From contig NZ_LROS01000024.1 of NCBI RefSeq assembly GCF_001675165.1, positions 1-46,304 of the forward strand: a stretch of DNA of 46,304 bases. Reading direction: 5' to 3'. Below the pieces are notes generated by a model. It saw only the letters and a list, made by a program, of their open reading frames with translations, was not told the DNA's origin and did no database searches. This DNA comes from Clostridium ragsdalei P11. Its GTDB lineage: Bacteria > Bacillota > Clostridia > Clostridiales > Clostridiaceae. The stretch's first letter is position 1; every line of letters starts with the position of its first letter. The position numbers were made by a program, and so were the translations under genes. Shown here in pieces: positions 33,401 through 41,755 of the stretch.

Positions 33401-33447
33401 CCTATTTTAATTCATAATACACAATAAAGTTTATACAGTGCAAAATT

Positions 33448-35361
33448 TCATTCCTTATGATATTGATTTTTTATTTCTTTTTGAATCTTTTTTAAAGCCT
33501 TTTTAGATCCTCTTGCAATGTCTCTTTCTAACTTTCTATCTTTGTAACTTACAAATAGAGTATTTAGATCATAGTCCTTAGGATACAGATCTTCTGCTTT
33601 TAATTCTAGTCTAATTCTCTTTTCATTAACTTCTATAAAATTTTCTTTATACAATACAGTAACATTGTTAAACCTATCCTTTTCTTTATAAACAATAGCA
33701 AAATCTTCATAGTCCATAAGAAATACCCTATCTCCTATTTTAAAGTAGTAATAGTTTTTGTGTTCATCAAATTCTTCCTCAACTTTTCTATTTTTAATTT
33801 TGCTCTCTTTAACTAATTTAAAATTATAATCTCTATTTTTTATATAACTTTCTGCTTTCTCAAGTACAGAGTTTTTTATACCCATTTTTTTAGATATCCA
33901 AAGTGCATTGCTCTCTCCAGATTTACCTATAACTAATTTATACAATGGTTCTAATGTTTCACTTTCAAACTGCATAGCCGCATTTTGAAAATCTTCGTGA
34001 ATTTCTGAAAAATTCTTTATTTCACCATAATGGGTAGTAGCTACTGTAATACATCCTTTATGATAAAATTCCTCTAATATGGCTATAGCAAGTCCTGCTC
34101 CTTCATTAGGTTCTGTTCCACTTCCTATTTCATCGCACAATATAAGTGTAGATTTATTGCTATTGCTAATTATATCTGCTAAATTTTTTATATGGGAAGA
34201 AAAAGTACTTAGTGCATTTTCTATACTTTGATCGTCTCCAATATCAACAAATATCTTTTCAAATACAGATATTTCCGTTCCTTCTTCAGCTGAAATATGA
34301 AATCCTGATTGAACTGCTAAAGTTAAAATTCCAACTGTTTTTAATACTACTGTTTTTCCACCTGCATTAGGTCCTGTTATTATTAAAGTTCTATAATCAT
34401 CTCCCACCTTAAAATCTAAAGGTACTACATTACCTTTTAACAAAGGATGTTTTCCATTTATTATATTTATATATCCATAATCATTAATTTTAGGCTTCAT
34501 TCCATTAATAGCCTTACTGTATTTCGCCTTAGCAAAAATCATATCATATTCTTCAATAACTTCCATATTAATTTTAATTTCTCTTAAATTATCAAATACT
34601 AATGCTGTTAAAGTAGATAGTATTTTATATTCTTCTATTGACTCTTCAGCTTTTAGTGCTGTTAATTCTTCTGTACTTTTACTTATATTATTTGGCTCTA
34701 TAAATATAGTTGAACCTTTAGAAGAAGTTTCTACTATATTGCCTGGAACTTGATTCTTATATGCAGCTTTTATAGGTATAGTATATCTTCCATTTCTTTT
34801 GCTTATAAAAAATTCCTGTATATAGTTTTTATTACTACTATTTTTTAGAAACTTTTCTAATTTATCTTGTATCTTGCTTTCTGTATTTTCTATAAGTCTT
34901 CTTATTTTCCTTAATTCTTTGCTAGCGTTAGAATCCACCAAGCTGCCCCTTATAGAAAGTTCAATTTCTTCTTCTATAAATGTAAATTCTGTAATTGAAT
35001 TACCATATGAACTTAATGTTGGAGCATAACATTCCTTATCTTTCATAAAATTCTTAATTTTTCTGCATCCTCTTAAAAAATTACAAAGAGTAGTCAAATT
35101 TTCTGGCTCCAGTACTATACCTTTTTCAACATTATCTATAATATTATCTATATTGAATATTCCCTCTAAAGGTATATAACTACAAGTATCTAATAAGGCT
35201 CTTCCTTCACTAGTTTCATTAAGCCTTTTATCTATAACATTTAAATTTGTACTTGGCTTAAGCTTATCTATTAACTTTTTTCCTAATCCACTTACACAAT
35301 AAGATTTTACTATTTCCTTTAAGTCATTATATTGCAATTTATCAAAAGTGTTTGTATTCAT
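33448..35361 (-). CDS. MutS2-family ATPase lacking the Smr domain
   Basis: This 637-residue protein has MutS core, lever and clamp regions (about 1-300) and an ABC-type ATPase domain with Walker A TGPNAGGKT (329-337). Walker B LILCDEIGSGTEPNEG (about 405) follows. Full MutS2 is about 780 residues and ends in a Smr nuclease domain; this one ends in a short basic tail without it. It lacks the N-terminal mismatch-recognition domain of MutS. It is therefore a MutS2 paralogue with a possible role in recombination or ribosome rescue, not mismatch repair. AAGGAG precedes the ATG. A promoter-structure-terminator unit sits just upstream. Confidence 0.88.
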   Translation of the reverse strand: MNTNTFDKLQYNDLKEIVKSYCVSGLGKKLIDKLKPSTNLNVIDKRLNETSEGRALLDTCSYIPLEGIFNIDNIIDNVEKGIVLEPENLTTLCNFLRGCRKIKNFMKDKECYAPTLSSYGNSITEFTFIEEEIELSIRGSLVDSNASKELRKIRRLIENTESKIQDKLEKFLKNSSNKNYIQEFFISKRNGRYTIPIKAAYKNQVPGNIVETSSKGSTIFIEPNNISKSTEELTALKAEESIEEYKILSTLTALVFDNLREIKINMEVIEEYDMIFAKAKYSKAINGMKPKINDYGYINIINGKHPLLKGNVVPLDFKVGDDYRTLIITGPNAGGKTVVLKTVGILTLAVQSGFHISAEEGTEISVFEKIFVDIGDDQSIENALSTFSSHIKNLADIISNSNKSTLILCDEIGSGTEPNEGAGLAIAILEEFYHKGCITVATTHYGEIKNFSEIHEDFQNAAMQFESETLEPLYKLVIGKSGESNALWISKKMGIKNSVLEKAESYIKNRDYNFKLVKESKIKNRKVEEEFDEHKNYYYFKIGDRVFLMDYEDFAIVYKEKDRFNNVTVLYKENFIEVNEKRIRLELKAEDLYPKDYDLNTLFVSYKDRKLERDIARGSKKALKKIQKEIKNQYHKE

Positions 35362-35462
35362 TTTCTTTTCTCCTTACATAGAATTTAATATTCTATGAAG
35401 ATACAAATTTTTAAGATAGATTTCACTTTTGACACATTGTACTTATTAAATATTATTTTTAC

Positions 35463-35492
35463 AAAAAAAAGCTGTGGACATTTCCACAGCTT
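35463..35492 (-). terminator. terminator of structured RNA unit E
   Basis: AAGCTGTGGA pairs with TCCACAGCTT (10 bp, 4-nt loop). On the minus strand it is followed by eight T residues, a textbook intrinsic terminator. Confidence 0.9.
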
Positions 35493-35717
35493 AAAATACA
35501 TACCTTTAAGATAGCTCTAAAGAACTATCCTGTAAATATAATAACGGTATTTTTTATAGCTTTGTATCTCCATAGATTGCTTTAAATAAATCTATGACAA
35601 ACAAAGGTATAAAACTACCTCTTTTTCAAAGATTTATTTAAATATAAAATTTAATCTATTTAGATACTACCACGCTCATAAAATACCTCTCTATTTTTAT
35701 TTTAATGAAATCTATCT
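35463..35717 (-). ncRNA. structured leader or small RNA E before the mutS2-like gene
   Basis: This unit of about 255 nt has its own promoter (35724-35753) and a strong terminator. GGTATTTT (35687-35680 on the minus strand) closes with AAAATACC (35553-35546). Inside are several hairpins: AGATT/AATCT, AGGTA/TACCT and CATAGATT/AATCTATG, the last within a CTTTGT/ACAAAG stem. A GATAGTTC/GAGCTATC hairpin lies before the terminator. That multibranched form plus terminator, 100 nt ahead of the mutS2-like start, looks like a riboswitch with expression platform or an independent small RNA. I match it to no known class. Confidence 0.6.
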
Positions 35718-35723
35718 TTTTTA

Positions 35724-35753
35724 ATTGTATTATATATATGTGTATATTGTCAA
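35724..35753 (-). promoter_or_regulatory. promoter of RNA unit E
   Basis: On the minus strand, TTGACA (35753-35748) and TACAAT (35729-35724) are separated by 18 nt. It lies just beyond the end of the NrtR-like gene. Confidence 0.7.
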
Positions 35754-35765
35754 CTAACTTATTCT

Positions 35766-36665
35766 TTACATATTTCTTTTCCATCCTGAATTATATCTAA
35801 ATAATTTTGAAGGCCTATGCCCAGCATCCTTTGTAAACTGATTTGTTTCAACAACCATATTTGCAATTTTTCTTCTAAATGCAGCTGCTAAAAGTTCTTT
35901 TCCTTGTATAACTTCATAAACCTGCTGAAGTTCTGTTAACGTAAATAATTCTGGCATAAGATTAAAAGCTAAACTTGTATATTCAATTTTATTCCTTAGC
36001 CTATTAATAGCATATTCAATAAACTTACCATGATCAAAAGCAATACCTGTAGATTCCATAATTTCTCTACTTACTTTACCGTCTGGATTTTCTATAATTT
36101 TTATCTTGGCAGACAATTCCTCATTTTCATTCCAAAGTTTTATTTGTACTATCTGTTTGTAAATATACCCTTTCTCCACTGCTTCCTTTTTCTCCTGAAG
36201 CAAATTGTAACTGACATTAAACCATGCCGCATCTTCTTCATCACTTCCAGCTTTAATGCTTAATGAAGTGCTGTCCACAAGTGCCATATAGGATGAACTT
36301 ATTACTCTAGTCCTAGGATCTCTATCAACTTCTCCCCAAGTATATAACTGTTCCATATAAATATCATCAATATTGGTTTCTGCTCTTAATACACGTAAAG
36401 CTGCTTCGTCCAAGCTTTCATTAATACCTACAAATCCACCAGGAAGTGCCCATTTCCCAATGCATGGATGATCTCCTCTCTTTACTAAAAGAATCTTTAA
36501 AGATTTTTCTGGAAGCTTCCTGTAATTTTCTTTTTTTTCGTTTATTACTGTAAAAATCAACATATCTACAGTAAGAGATGGTGTTTCATATATACTATCA
36601 TCATATTGCTTTAAAAACTCTTCTTCAGTTAATCCTTGTTTATTTTTAATATCTACATACTTCAT
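35766..36665 (-). CDS. NrtR-like regulator (degenerate Nudix domain plus winged helix)
   Basis: This 299-residue protein has a Nudix fold followed by a C-terminal winged-helix segment (about 230-299, FTLTELQQVYEVIQGKELLAAAFRRK), the NrtR layout. The Nudix box begins GFVGINESLDEAALR (about 77-91), but the usual REUxEE pattern reads RVLRAET, so catalytic glutamates are missing. Such proteins bind ADP-ribose or related compounds and repress NAD-metabolism genes rather than hydrolyse them. No NAD genes are adjacent. GGAG precedes the ATG. Confidence 0.85.
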   Translation of the reverse strand: MKYVDIKNKQGLTEEEFLKQYDDSIYETPSLTVDMLIFTVINEKKENYRKLPEKSLKILLVKRGDHPCIGKWALPGGFVGINESLDEAALRVLRAETNIDDIYMEQLYTWGEVDRDPRTRVISSSYMALVDSTSLSIKAGSDEEDAAWFNVSYNLLQEKKEAVEKGYIYKQIVQIKLWNENEELSAKIKIIENPDGKVSREIMESTGIAFDHGKFIEYAINRLRNKIEYTSLAFNLMPELFTLTELQQVYEVIQGKELLAAAFRRKIANMVVETNQFTKDAGHRPSKLFRYNSGWKRNM

Positions 36666-36724
36666 ATTATCACTCCGAGTTTACTTTTAATTTTTGTGAT
36701 ATTATCATATTATCATTAACACAA

Positions 36725-38293
36725 TTAGTTTTCAATTCCTATTTGTTTTACTAATTTTAAAACCTTTTCTGATAATTGTACTTCAAATAGCAGTTCACTA
36801 TTATTAAAGTCAATGTTCGTTAACTCTATAATACGTTTAATTCGATATTTTAAAGTATTATAATGAATGTGGAGAGCTTTTGAAGTTAAAGTAACATCCT
36901 GATTATGTTTTAAATAAGCACACAACGTTTTAAAAAAATCACTATTCTTCTCTTCATCAATATGAATTAAAAGTTTTACAATTGGGTGGACAAGGATTTT
37001 AAGATGTGCTTTGTCTCCAAAACTTAAAATCATATGTGTCACTATAAAATCATTATAATTTAAAATTCGCTCAGAACTATGTATTTGATTTCCAATTGAT
37101 AAACTAGTAATAGTTTGCTTATAATATTCTGATAAATCATATAAATTGTGAAAAACCTTACTGATACCAGCCCTACAATTGTGTTTCTCTAGTAATTTGC
37201 CAAATAAGTTCAATTCACTTTCATTAAATATATTTTCTCCTTTAACATCCAGTAAAACCACAATATATTTATCATAAATAATTACTGTATCTCTGTTAAA
37301 ATAATTTTGCATTTTTCTTTTCAAGTAATAGATTTTATCTTCATTTCTATTTATATCATTTAATTCAATGGTAATAACATATAAATTATCATAAAGTTTT
37401 AAATTAAATGCTCTTGCACGTTCGCTAATGGCATCATGGTCATATAATTTCTGATTGAGCAATGCCGTAATAAATGAATCCACTAAAGGATTAGTGGATG
37501 AAAAACTTTCATTAGATCCCTTAATCGTCAAAGAAAGAAATCTGCAGAGAGTGATTAACATTTGTTCATCATATTTTGTAATTGGCTTATTGTATTCTAA
37601 CATCTTCAAATATGCTAAAGGCTGCTTATTTTTTAAGACTCTTCCTACTAATTGTCTATGATTTAGTAATCCGGATTCCCATAAAATTAGACCTGAATTT
37701 TCATTATGCTCACTTTCTATATTTCTATCAATTTTATTTTCCATGATTGAATTAACATACGCTTCAGTTACATAGCCTTTCGAAAGTGTCCATTCCCACA
37801 GTGGTTCATTTTTTATAGTATTTCCTCCAGCATGCGCCATAAAGCAAAGAGAAATATCCACTAATAATAAAGGGTTGCCTAGGGTTTCATACCCAACATC
37901 CAAAAGCTGCTGAATAGTTGTACCCTCTTGACAAAGTTCTAACAATTTATTTGTTAAATTAACCATTTTAATCTCCATATCAAATAAGTCCTGCAAGATG
38001 TCTATGATAGAGGTAATGTCACTCTTGTTAGAAACTAAAATAATATTGGACGTACTTTCTTGCTTGTATAAAGGAGATAATGGAATATCTTCATATAACA
38101 TATAGTTTGCTCTGCTAGAAGAAGGCATTTTTGCCAAGTTGGACACTTTCCCTATATACAAATAATCAGAAAGATATACTGAAACATCTTTATTTAAATA
38201 TCGAAATCCTATCAATTCACAATCTTCTTTAAGATGGACTTTTATGCTGAATTTATCAAGTAATCCAGTAATTGTAGAAAATTGTACAGACAT
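36725..38293 (-). CDS. PucR-family transcriptional regulator
   Basis: This 522-residue protein has an N-terminal PucR-type ligand domain, a central GGDEF-like/CdaR region (about 270-400) and a C-terminal helix-turn-helix of the HTH_30 type (SKALHIHYNTLKYRIKRI, about 480-497). PucR/CdaR proteins activate catabolic genes in response to substrates. It is divergent from the Fe-ADH/enoate-reductase pair, 228 nt away, with its own promoter. An inverted repeat lies on the other side of the shared region, so the pair is its likely target. Confidence 0.88.
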   Translation of the reverse strand: MSVQFSTITGLLDKFSIKVHLKEDCELIGFRYLNKDVSVYLSDYLYIGKVSNLAKMPSSSRANYMLYEDIPLSPLYKQESTSNIILVSNKSDITSIIDILQDLFDMEIKMVNLTNKLLELCQEGTTIQQLLDVGYETLGNPLLLVDISLCFMAHAGGNTIKNEPLWEWTLSKGYVTEAYVNSIMENKIDRNIESEHNENSGLILWESGLLNHRQLVGRVLKNKQPLAYLKMLEYNKPITKYDEQMLITLCRFLSLTIKGSNESFSSTNPLVDSFITALLNQKLYDHDAISERARAFNLKLYDNLYVITIELNDINRNEDKIYYLKRKMQNYFNRDTVIIYDKYIVVLLDVKGENIFNESELNLFGKLLEKHNCRAGISKVFHNLYDLSEYYKQTITSLSIGNQIHSSERILNYNDFIVTHMILSFGDKAHLKILVHPIVKLLIHIDEEKNSDFFKTLCAYLKHNQDVTLTSKALHIHYNTLKYRIKRIIELTNIDFNNSELLFEVQLSEKVLKLVKQIGIEN

Positions 38294-38338
38294 AAATTAT
38301 CCCTTCTTTGTTGAAATATTAACTATCTTGCTAATCTA

Positions 38339-38367
38339 ATCATAGCAGAAATTAACATAGTAAACAA
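38339..38367 (-). promoter_or_regulatory. promoter of the PucR-type gene
   Basis: On the minus strand, TTGTTT (38367-38362) and TATGAT (38344-38339) are separated by 17 nt. Confidence 0.6.
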
Positions 38368-38426
38368 TTGCATAAGCAATAATATCCAATTAATACTTGT
38401 AAAAAATCACAAATCATATCATTCAA

Positions 38427-38457
38427 ATTTTCAAACCTTGACGAAGATATTGAAAAT
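38427..38457. promoter_or_regulatory. inverted repeat upstream of the Fe-ADH operon
   Basis: ATTTTCAA (38427-38434) and TTGAAAAT (38450-38457) are perfect arms with a 15-nt spacer, just before a TATAAT at 38467-38472. No well-placed -35 is visible (TTGACG is 23 nt from the -10), so the promoter may need an activator, plausibly the PucR-type protein. Confidence 0.55.
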
Positions 38458-38521
38458 ATGCAGTGTTATAATTTTCTTAAGGTTGATAAAAAAATAACAA
38501 TAATTGCTTGGAGGGATAAAC

Positions 38522-39670
38522 ATGATAAGAAGATATGGGCAGCTATGTACAGTAGCTTACGGCGCTGGTGCAATTAATTCAACGGGAGAAATTGCAAAAA
38601 AATTAGGGTTTACAAAAGTAATGATTGTAACAGATAAACAAGTTGAAGCTTTAGGGCACTCTCAAAAATCAATAGATAGCTTAAAAAAAGCAAATATAGA
38701 AACTGTCATATTTAATGGTGTAGAAATAGATGCACCTGATTACACAGTAGAAGCTGGTGGTAATATGGCAAAAAAGGAACACGTAGACGGTATTATCGGT
38801 GTAGGTGGAGGAAGTGTGCTGGACACAGCAAAAGGAATAGCTTGTTTTGCTGCAAACGAAATCACAGTTAGTGATATGATACATCATGCGCCTATGAAAA
38901 ATCCACCAGTAAAATTTATTTTAATACCAACCACATCAGGTACTGGCTCAGAAAGTACCTTTGTAGCTGTCATTACAGATACTAAAAATCACGAAAAAGT
39001 AGGATGCTTTTCTGTACCATCTTTTTCAATTTTAGATCCAGAACTTACTCTCAGTTTGCCAAAGGACATTACAGTTTATACAGGTATGGATGCTTTTTCA
39101 CATTGTACTGAATCCTTAACAAGCATGCAGCCAAATCCACATTCTGATTTACTTGCTTATGATGCAATTAAAAGAATTGTAAATTGGCTTCCTGTTGCAT
39201 ATAAAGAACCAGGTAATTATGAAGCTAGAGATAATTTGGCTTTAGCAAGTAATTTTGCAGGTAAATCCTTCAATGATTCTACAGTTCATGTTGGACATGC
39301 TATTGCACATTCCTTTGGAGCTAATTTTCACATTCCACATGGCATAGGTTGTGCATTAGTAACACCTACTATAATAGAATTAACAGCTCCAAAATTTCCT
39401 GAAAAAATTAAAAAAGTAGGTAAAATCATGGGAATTATAATTGATAGTGAAGATGGTGTTGTAATTGGAAAAACAGTTGCAGATGGTGTTCGTAAATTTA
39501 TGAAATCCTTAAAGGTTCCTTCTTGTAAAAAGCTTGGACTTAAAAAAGAAGATGTTTTAAATTGTGCAGATTATGTACTCAGTGAGCCTTTGCGCAATTT
39601 TGCCGGTGTTCCTGTAACAGATGAAATGGTTCCAAAGTTGCTTGAAAAAATCTATGACACATATCAATAA
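38522..39670 (+). CDS. iron-containing (type III) alcohol dehydrogenase
   Basis: This 382-residue cytosolic NAD(P)-dependent dehydrogenase has the nucleotide-binding GGGSVLDTAK (95-104) and metal-binding histidines in DAFSHCTES and HAIAHSFGANFHIPHG. ATG 38522 is chosen with GGAGG 7 nt upstream; the frame is also open from TTG 38504. It lies 22 nt before an enoate-reductase-like gene. Together they could interconvert an unsaturated alcohol or aldehyde and its saturated product; the substrate is not known. Confidence 0.93.
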   Translation: MIRRYGQLCTVAYGAGAINSTGEIAKKLGFTKVMIVTDKQVEALGHSQKSIDSLKKANIETVIFNGVEIDAPDYTVEAGGNMAKKEHVDGIIGVGGGSVLDTAKGIACFAANEITVSDMIHHAPMKNPPVKFILIPTTSGTGSESTFVAVITDTKNHEKVGCFSVPSFSILDPELTLSLPKDITVYTGMDAFSHCTESLTSMQPNPHSDLLAYDAIKRIVNWLPVAYKEPGNYEARDNLALASNFAGKSFNDSTVHVGHAIAHSFGANFHIPHGIGCALVTPTIIELTAPKFPEKIKKVGKIMGIIIDSEDGVVIGKTVADGVRKFMKSLKVPSCKKLGLKKEDVLNCADYVLSEPLRNFAGVPVTDEMVPKLLEKIYDTYQ

Positions 39671-39692
39671 AAGAATATAGGAGGATTTACTT

Positions 39693-41669
39693 ATGAGTTA
39701 TGAAAATTTATTATCTCCAATAAATATTGGAAGCTTAAAAATACGAAACCGTGTTGTAATGGGAGCCATGGGATCAGCAACGGCAAATGAAAATGCAACA
39801 ATTTCTGAATGTGAATGTGCATACTATGCTGAACGAGCTAAAGGTGGAGTAGGACTTATTATCAATGAAGTTACTCGAGTAAACAACGATACTGGAATTA
39901 TGATGCCCCGCCAATCTTCTGCAGCTACTGATGAATGTATTCCAGGTCTTAGAAAGCTTGCAAATGCAGTACATTATTATGATGGTGCTATCTTCATTCA
40001 ATTGCATCATCCAGGACGTCAAACTGTATGTGAAGTAATTGGTGGAAAGCCAACAATTTCTCCAAGCGGCATTAAAAGTATGCTAACTCAAGCACCATGT
40101 CGTGAAATGACAAACGCAGAAATAAAGAGTCTTGTACAAGATTTTATAAATGCAGCAGAAAGATGCTACAAAGCTGGTATTGATGGTGTTGAACTTCATG
40201 CAGCACATGGATATATGCTAAATCAATTTCTTTCCCCATTTACAAACAAACGAACTGATGAATACGGTGGAAGTACCGAAAATAGAGCCCGTATTATTAA
40301 AGAAATTATCCAAGGAATTCGCCAGCGAATTGGCCGTGAATATCCAGTAATTATGAGGATCTCTGCAGATGAATTTTTAAGAGATTCTGTATTTCCAATT
40401 AAGGAAGATGGATTATTGTTAGATGAAGCTGTTGAAATTTGTAAATACCTTGTACCTTTTGGACTGGATGCCATAAACGTATCTGCTGGAATTTATGAAA
40501 CAATGAATAAAGCTTGGGAACCTACTTCTTATCCAGAAGGATGGAAAATATATTTAGCAGAAGCTGTTAAAAAAGCAGTTGATGTGCCTGTATTTGGAGT
40601 AGGTACCATCCGCAATCCTGATTTCGCTGAAAAAGTTATCTCAGAAGGAAAAGTAGATTGCGTAACAATTGCCAGAGGCTTACTTGCTGATCCCGATTGG
40701 GTAAAGAAAACTGCTGAGGGCAGAGTAGATGAAATTCGAAGATGTATTTCATGTTTAAATTGCATGGATTCCATGGCAGTTAATGGTATGAAAGGTGAAC
40801 CATTTTCTTGTGCAATTAATGCAAGAGCTGCTCGTGAATGGTTTTATAATAGTTCCAGACAAGATGGAAATGGACGTATGGTAGTTGTTGTAGGTGGAGG
40901 TCCATCTGGAATGGAAGCAGCACGTGTTCTAGCAGAACGTAAATTCAAAGTAATATTGTTTGAAAAAAATTCAGAACTCGGCGGACAATTATGTTTAGCA
41001 AACAAGCCACCTTACAAAGAAAAAATTAATTGGCTTATTAAATATTTTGAAGTTCAATTAAAAAAATTAGGTGTTGAAGTTCATTTAAATACACCAGCAA
41101 CAATAGAATCTATTAAAAAATTGAATCCATATGCAGTGTTTATAGGCACAGGTTCCACGTCTATAGTGCCTAAATCTATTCCTGGTGTACAAGGTAAAAA
41201 TGTTTGTACAAGTTCTGATATTTTATCAGGGAAAGTTAAAATTTCAAATAAAAAAGTAGCAGTTATAGGTTCTGGTATGACTGGACTTGAAACAGCTGAA
41301 TTATTAGGTACAATGAACAATAAAGTATACGTTGTAGAAATGATGGATAAAATTGGTCCTGATGCTAGCTGGCAAAACTTAACTGATGTACAAGGTAGAT
41401 TAGAAAAAATGAACACCTCTTTCATGCCATCTCACAAATTAGTAGATATTACAGACGAGTCAGTTATATTAGAAGAAAAAGATGGAGAAAAAAAGAAGCT
41501 TCCAGTTGAATATGTAGTACTTTCTTTAGGAGTACATGCTGATCAAACTTTAGCAGGAAAATTAAATGCAAATTTCCACAATGTAATTAAAATTGGTGAC
41601 ACTGCACAAGTTGGCAGGATTGCAAATGCAGTATCTACAGCGTTTGCAGAAGCTTATAAATTAAACTAA
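39693..41669 (+). CDS. enoate reductase / 2,4-dienoyl-CoA reductase-like flavoenzyme
   Basis: This 658-residue protein is built of an FMN-binding OYE-type TIM barrel (1-370), a 4Fe-4S cluster segment (CISCLNC, about 350, with a further Cys after MKGEPFS) and a C-terminal FAD/NAD(P) module. The module shows VVVVGGGPSGMEAARVLAER (about 390-409) and a second VAVIGSGMTGLETAE. The layout matches clostridial 2-enoate reductases, which reduce alpha,beta-unsaturated acids or aldehydes with NADH. AGGAGG lies before the ATG. It is the second gene after the Fe-ADH and ends at a strong terminator. Confidence 0.9.
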   Translation: MSYENLLSPINIGSLKIRNRVVMGAMGSATANENATISECECAYYAERAKGGVGLIINEVTRVNNDTGIMMPRQSSAATDECIPGLRKLANAVHYYDGAIFIQLHHPGRQTVCEVIGGKPTISPSGIKSMLTQAPCREMTNAEIKSLVQDFINAAERCYKAGIDGVELHAAHGYMLNQFLSPFTNKRTDEYGGSTENRARIIKEIIQGIRQRIGREYPVIMRISADEFLRDSVFPIKEDGLLLDEAVEICKYLVPFGLDAINVSAGIYETMNKAWEPTSYPEGWKIYLAEAVKKAVDVPVFGVGTIRNPDFAEKVISEGKVDCVTIARGLLADPDWVKKTAEGRVDEIRRCISCLNCMDSMAVNGMKGEPFSCAINARAAREWFYNSSRQDGNGRMVVVVGGGPSGMEAARVLAERKFKVILFEKNSELGGQLCLANKPPYKEKINWLIKYFEVQLKKLGVEVHLNTPATIESIKKLNPYAVFIGTGSTSIVPKSIPGVQGKNVCTSSDILSGKVKISNKKVAVIGSGMTGLETAELLGTMNNKVYVVEMMDKIGPDASWQNLTDVQGRLEKMNTSFMPSHKLVDITDESVILEEKDGEKKKLPVEYVVLSLGVHADQTLAGKLNANFHNVIKIGDTAQVGRIANAVSTAFAEAYKLN

Positions 41670-41709
41670 GAAATGTATTAAAATTGCTACTGAATAAATA
41701 CTATGGGAC

Positions 41710-41755
41710 TGCTGCACTAAGTAATTTACTCTTAGTGCAGCACTCTCTTTTTAAA
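41710..41755. terminator. terminator between the enoate-reductase gene and the histidine kinase
   Basis: TGCTGCACTAAG (41710-41721) pairs perfectly with CTTAGTGCAGCA (41731-41742), followed on the plus strand by CTCTCTTTTT. It ends the Fe-ADH/enoate-reductase transcript and may also serve the convergent two-component operon. Confidence 0.88.

Noticed and set aside
33231-33447. Known metabolite riboswitch
   Set aside because: I compared it from memory with lysine, FMN, TPP, SAM, cobalamin, c-di-GMP and T-box hallmarks and none fit.
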